Below, piece by piece: positions 60,482 to 64,000 of a DNA stretch of 64,000 nt. Under the pieces are notes generated by a model. It ran no database searches. It was not told where the DNA came from and saw only the letters and a list, made by a program, of their open reading frames with translations. The translations under genes and the position numbers were made by a program. The stretch's first letter is position 1; each line of letters starts with the position of its first letter. This DNA is from Brachynemurus nebulosus (lineage: Eukaryota > Arthropoda > Insecta > Neuroptera > Myrmeleontidae): NCBI GenBank assembly GCA_035578155.1, contig JAPWDM010000003.1, positions 64,534,142 through 64,598,141 on the forward strand, read 5' to 3'.

Positions 60482-60866
60482 ATGCTGCGACATATATATA
60501 TATTTATAACTTATGTATAACTCTCGCGTATAATACGCGATAACTCTCGAACGAAGTATCCAATTTCTGCGAAACTTGGTGAGAACATTGGAAGTCCCAA
60601 ACCCTTGGATGAGTTCGTCAGCCAGATACGTCGGATGCTAGGAACATGGTTTTTGTTCTTGCAAAAAATTAGTTTTTTGCCAAAACTTCCACTTATTCAA
60701 AAATTTTTGCGAATTTTTTTTACACCATATAAAAGAGAAGAAAAAATTACATAAAAAAGGTTGACATAGAAAAAAAACTTTTTTTCTATGTCAACTAGTT
60801 TCCGAGAAAAACTAATTTTTATAAACGGAAATTCGCTATGTTATGCAGGATGCTGCGACAGGGGTA
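60302..60866 (-). repeat. Family A repeat, copy 6 (most complete)
   Basis: A minus-strand copy with every block: 'tacccctgtcgcagcatcct' at its 5' end (60866), the 'tgttcct' block, the (TA)n tract at 60426-60476, 'catagtcccgggctc', and the terminal 'ggaaattcgctaa' at 60302. It contains an extra local palindrome at ~60763-60804 ('tttctatgtcaac'). Confidence 0.9.
60426..60476. repeat. (TA)n microsatellite inside family A copy 6
   Basis: About 25 TA units at the family A position of the tract. Confidence 0.95.
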
Positions 60867-61631
60867 TTTCCTTGTGAGCTGGTCAAAGTGAATTTAGTTA
60901 ACAAAAATATATACAGTACTTGCCAAATTTATAAATTTTACGTTCCCAGATTTTTGGTGCCCTATTAGGCAGTCGCAATAAATATCCTGTAAAGATGTCT
61001 TTATAATTTGGAGAAGTGACTTCGTCCTTGGATTCAGTATTAGCAGTTGTTATTAAAAAAAAAATTTATTACAGTTACAAGATCAAATAAAAATAAATAT
61101 CAGCAAATTAAGAAGATGAGGAATGCAGCAAAATTTATGTCAAATACCAAATTTCAAATAATCATTAAAATAATATTCACGTATGCATAAATATGTAAAT
61201 TGTATGTGTATATGTACATAGAAGCATGTTTGTATAAGAAAAAGGATGCATTTATATTATAAAGATTTAAAACAAGTCTTAAATGTTATCCTCATAATCG
61301 ACAAATTAATTCAACGGTATACAGGATGTACCACAAGTAAAATCACTAGGCCAGAAATGTGCGCTAGTCATTTCCGGATTTAGGAAAAATGACTACACTA
61401 TATTTTCGCGCTTATTTCTGAATAATTAAAAAGATGCTAATTGACTACCTTCCAGGGAAAAAGTGAGTTCAACAGAATCTGAACGAACGGCGATAATAAA
61501 ATGAAACTTACCTAGGAATTTCGCGGTATTTTCGCGCTCGATAGAACTGCTTTTCAAATTTTTCCAACGCCTATAGTTTTCTAAAAAATTGGAGAAAATT
61601 GTCTAGTTCATTTTTCTGACTTAAAATCACT
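60867..61631. other. No gene seen
   Basis: Unique sequence. No coding exon recognised. Confidence 0.4.
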
Positions 61632-62062
61632 TATGGTAGTTGGTCGGTAAAACGATTTTTTCAAAGGATTTTAACAAAACTTCTCTAGATATTTATTCAG
61701 TACCAATAATAGGAGCCTATTCCGTTAAAATTGACTACTCCAATTTTGAGAAAAACGATTTCAAAGTTTTGTAATTTTAACACAGGCTCTTATGGGAAAA
61801 CTCTATTTTCTTTGAATAAAATGAAAACGTGTCAAAGGAATTTGATAAAAATTTAATATGTTATAAAATACAAAGTTACAAACCATATTTAATAACAAAT
61901 AAAAATTATTGACCGTTTTTGAAATATAATTTAAAAACATAATTTTACAACGTTTTTACAACGCTTTTTCAACAATGCTTTCATATTGCTACAACATAAG
62001 CGCGCGGAAATTAAAAAAGGAACAGGTGGGTATACAAAAATAATAACTGAAGAATATTAATA
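61632..62062 (+). repeat. Family B repeat, split by an insertion
   Basis: Runs from 'ggtagttggtcggtaaaacg' to 'gaagaatattaata', is interrupted by the element at 62067-63122, and resumes at 63127-63190 ('tacattatttaatttttgat' ... 'cgctgagatatactttta'). Confidence 0.85.
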
Positions 62063-62066
62063 GTAC

Positions 62067-63122
62067 GGTGCAATTAGACCCAAACCTCAACATCCAAAAT
62101 AACAGTTTCACTCCAACTTCAAATTGTTCTATACAGTCCACATATTGTTTGGTAAAAAGTTACACCATTATGAGCGTCGGGTTTGGGAGAGAAGAGAGTA
62201 GAAGTAGGCAAATGAACGGTTTTCCTCAGTTTTTTTTTTTTTTTAAATATTTCGAATACTATGCAGTTTAACGCAAAAAGTGCTTATACAAAAATAATCT
62301 ACATTAAATTCCGAACAAAAATAGTCCTATACATAATCTTGCTGAAGTGAAGAGTTCCAGTGTTATGGAGGGTGTAAAAATAGCAATTTTTAGTATTTTT
62401 AGATTTTTTTTGGAAAAAATATGACACATTATCACTAAGGAAACTAGTTTTTTTTTTTTTTTTTTTATACAGGATTGAGTTTTGTAAAAGGAAACTGCGA
62501 TTAGTCCTCTTCAAACATAGCGCCCTCCTCTTCTAAATCTTCGTCTATGATATTCGTATCCCTGTTATCACATCCTAGGCCTGAGAAATTACCGCATATG
62601 CTTGAGCAGTTTAGACCACTCTTTCCGCATTCGCAGTTACGTACGCATTCGTCTTTGCAAGCGCACACTATGAGGGAAAGTAATTCCTCGGGAACTGCAG
62701 GACGCGCTGTTGTAACTGGTCTCAGGTGTTCGTCAATCTTCTTTCACCCCCACTCGAGCGGATTCTTCTTCTTATTGAGCCACTGCCACATCTGATCATA
62801 GGTGCAGCAGTGGCTAAAAATACTAAAAATTGCTACTTTTACACCCTCCGTAACTCTCTGGACCTGTTCACTTTAGCAAGATTATGCACAGGACTATTTT
62901 TGTTCGCAATTTAATGTAGATTACTTTTGTTCCTGAGACTTTTTACGCTAAACCCTATAGTTTTCGAAATATTTAAAAAAACTGATGAAATCCGTTAATT
63001 TGCCTACTTCTAACCCCCGTCTCCCCCAAAACCCGACGCTCAAAATGGTGTAACTTTTTGCCAAACAATATGTGGACTGTATAGAACAATTTGGAGCTGG
63101 AGTTTTTTTTAATAACTGCACC
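62067..63122. mobile_element. Second long-TIR element carrying a piece of the same nuclease-like gene
   Basis: Inverted arms of ~310-340 bases: left 62067-62403 and right 62811-63122. Outer ends are GGTGCAATTA and TAACTGCACC. Anchor blocks in both arms include 'ttgttctatacagtccacat', 'aaaaagttacaccatt', 'gagcgtcgggttt' and 'tagcaatttttagtattttt'. GTAC lies immediately outside both ends. The copy of the target at 25385-25890 also has GTAC there, so GTAC is either a 4-bp target duplication or the last TIR bases. Between the arms, on the minus strand, is the last ~98 codons of a gene related to the one at 10952-13267. The TIRs of the two elements do not match each other. Confidence 0.85.
62501..62794 (-). 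pseudogene. C-terminal fragment of the FEN1/XPG-like element protein, one nonsense change
   Basis: One minus frame of 98 codons runs from QMWQWLNKKKNPLEWG to the stop TAA at 62503-62501. After EWG a TGA (62746-62744) stands where the related copy at 10952-13267 has W: NPEYWGW there, NPLEWG* here. The frame then continues with the family's PAxPxELL motif and a cysteine-rich tail, CACKDECVRNCEC, then LNCSSICGN and GCDN, ending in an acidic run, DEDLEEEGAMFEED. The C-x-C ... CS-x2-CG pattern looks metal-binding. The copy at 10952 ends at PELL without this tail, so the two remnants overlap and complement each other. The nuclease motifs themselves are deleted here. Confidence 0.8.
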
Positions 63123-63399
63123 GTACTTATAATACATTATTTAATTTTTGATAAAAGAAAATTTTTCGCTGAGATATACTTTTATTAGGCGTCTTGAAAT
63201 TTTGGAAAAATTAAAGAAGCACTGATAAAATAGTGGATTCTTTGTGAAACATTCTGTACACGTTCATAAAATGAAGATGTTAGTTAAAAATAATTATTAA
63301 TCTGTCCTTTTCTAAACGACATTTTTTTTTCTTTCAACAGAACACTTCAAGAGAAGATGATCACCAACTAAAAAAAAAATTTGCATCTCGTTAAAACAC

Positions 63400-63407
63400 T
63401 ATAAAAG
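63400..63407 (+). promoter_or_regulatory. TATA box of the cuticle protein gene
   Basis: TATAAAAG lies 85 bases upstream of the exon 1 ATG, with a short 5' UTR between. A strong TATA box is typical for insect cuticle protein genes. Confidence 0.7.
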
Positions 63408-63491
63408 CCTAGTAATGAGTAAAATTTAAGTAAATATTGTTAATCAGGTGTTTAGATAAGTGATTAGTGACGAAAAAAAAAACCACACACA

Positions 63492-63506
63492 ATGAAATTC
63501 GCTTTG
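63492..63506 (+). CDS. RR-1 cuticular protein, exon 1 (MKFAL)
   Basis: ATG AAA TTC GCT TTG is followed at once by the donor GTAAGT. A first coding exon of only ~4-5 codons that splits the signal peptide is the usual structure of RR cuticle genes. A 72-base intron (63507-63578) joins it in phase 0 to the next exon. Together they give MKFALFVLATVLAVALA, a typical cleavable signal peptide. Confidence 0.85.
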
Positions 63507-63578
63507 GTAAGTCCAACACAGATATTTTTTGAAAAAAATTTTTTATTAGTTTATTTCTAATCAAAAATCTGGTATTAG

Positions 63579-63890
63579 TTTGTATTGGCTACCGTTTTGG
63601 CTGTGGCCTTGGCACGACCACAACAAAACCCCGACAAAGCGGCCGAAACATTACGTTTAGAGAATGACAATAGCGGCTTGGGACAATATAGATACGCGTT
63701 GGAAACATCGAATGGAATTAAAATTGAAGAAGCCGGACAAACAAAAGATTTAGGACCGGAGGATAAACCGATCGTGTCACAGGGATCGTTCGAATGGACC
63801 GCTCCCGATGGACAACGGTATCAAGTGAGTTGGATCGCCGACGAGAACGGTTTCCAACCAAGTGGTGCCCATCTTCCAGTTGCACCCTAA
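63579..63890 (+). CDS. RR-1 cuticular protein (chitin-binding), exon 2
   Basis: The exon begins FVLATVLAVALARPQQ after an AG at 63577-63578 and stops at TAA 63888-63890. The spliced product is 108 residues: a ~17-residue signal peptide, a short charged spacer, then one Rebers-Riddiford domain. Domain landmarks are GQYRYALETSNGIKIEEAG, GSFEWTAPDGQRYQVSWIAD and the end motif ENGFQPSGAHLP. The 'ADExGFxPxGxHLP' ending and the lack of an extended basic region assign it to the RR-1 class, expected to bind chitin in soft, flexible cuticle. Function is from the family. It is a stand-alone gene here, though RR genes often come in clusters and more may lie to the right. Confidence 0.95.
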   Translation, partial: FVLATVLAVALARPQQNPDKAAETLRLENDNSGLGQYRYALETSNGIKIEEAGQTKDLGPEDKPIVSQGSFEWTAPDGQRYQVSWIADENGFQPSGAHLPVAP

Positions 63891-64000
63891 ATCAAATATA
63901 TAGGTTGTTGTTAAAATAATATTTATTTTGAATTTTTTTTGGATTTCGCCGTCTGCTGTTGTGATTTTTTTTTGTATGATGTAATTTTTTTTGCTCGAAA

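Overview
The window is AT-rich, intron-containing eukaryotic DNA. Two recognisable host genes place it in an insect: the 3' part of headcase (hdc), centre-right on the + strand, and a small RR-1 cuticular protein gene at the right edge, also +. I cannot name the order or species. Nearly everything else is non-coding and packed with non-autonomous DNA transposons (MITEs), satellites and (TA)n tracts.

Layout. 1-34.5 kb: no host coding exon seen. It holds three copies of a ~0.4-0.5 kb repeat family (called A here) at 1.4-3.9 kb, one of them split by a hAT-type MITE with a perfect 8-bp target duplication. Further on are a 58-bp tandem array, a TA-flanked element with a zinc-binding transposase tail, TTAA-flanked elements, and a 3.5-kb terminal-inverted-repeat (TIR) element at 10.19-13.74 kb. 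That element carries a broken gene for a FEN1/XPG-like nuclease-fold protein. A 1.1-kb palindrome built around (TA)n tracts and family A lies at 15.9-17.0 kb, followed by a ~168-bp satellite and more MITEs. 34.55-40.15 kb: three headcase exons, all phase 0. The last exon ends at a UAA that is followed in frame by 210 open, coding-like codons. This matches the known Drosophila hdc arrangement, in which stop-codon readthrough makes a longer protein. 40.2-53.8 kb: extremely AT-rich, with no gene seen and one MITE with a perfect 8-bp duplication. 53.8-63.1 kb: more TIR elements, including a second long-TIR element (62.07-63.12 kb) that holds the C-terminal end of the same nuclease-like gene family. 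63.49-63.89 kb: the cuticle gene.

The two most interesting points are the conserved layout of headcase readthrough, with nested hairpins just after the stop, and the finding that two unrelated long-TIR elements in one window both carry pieces of the same FEN1/XPG-like gene. The second point suggests that this protein family belongs to a DNA transposon rather than to the host.
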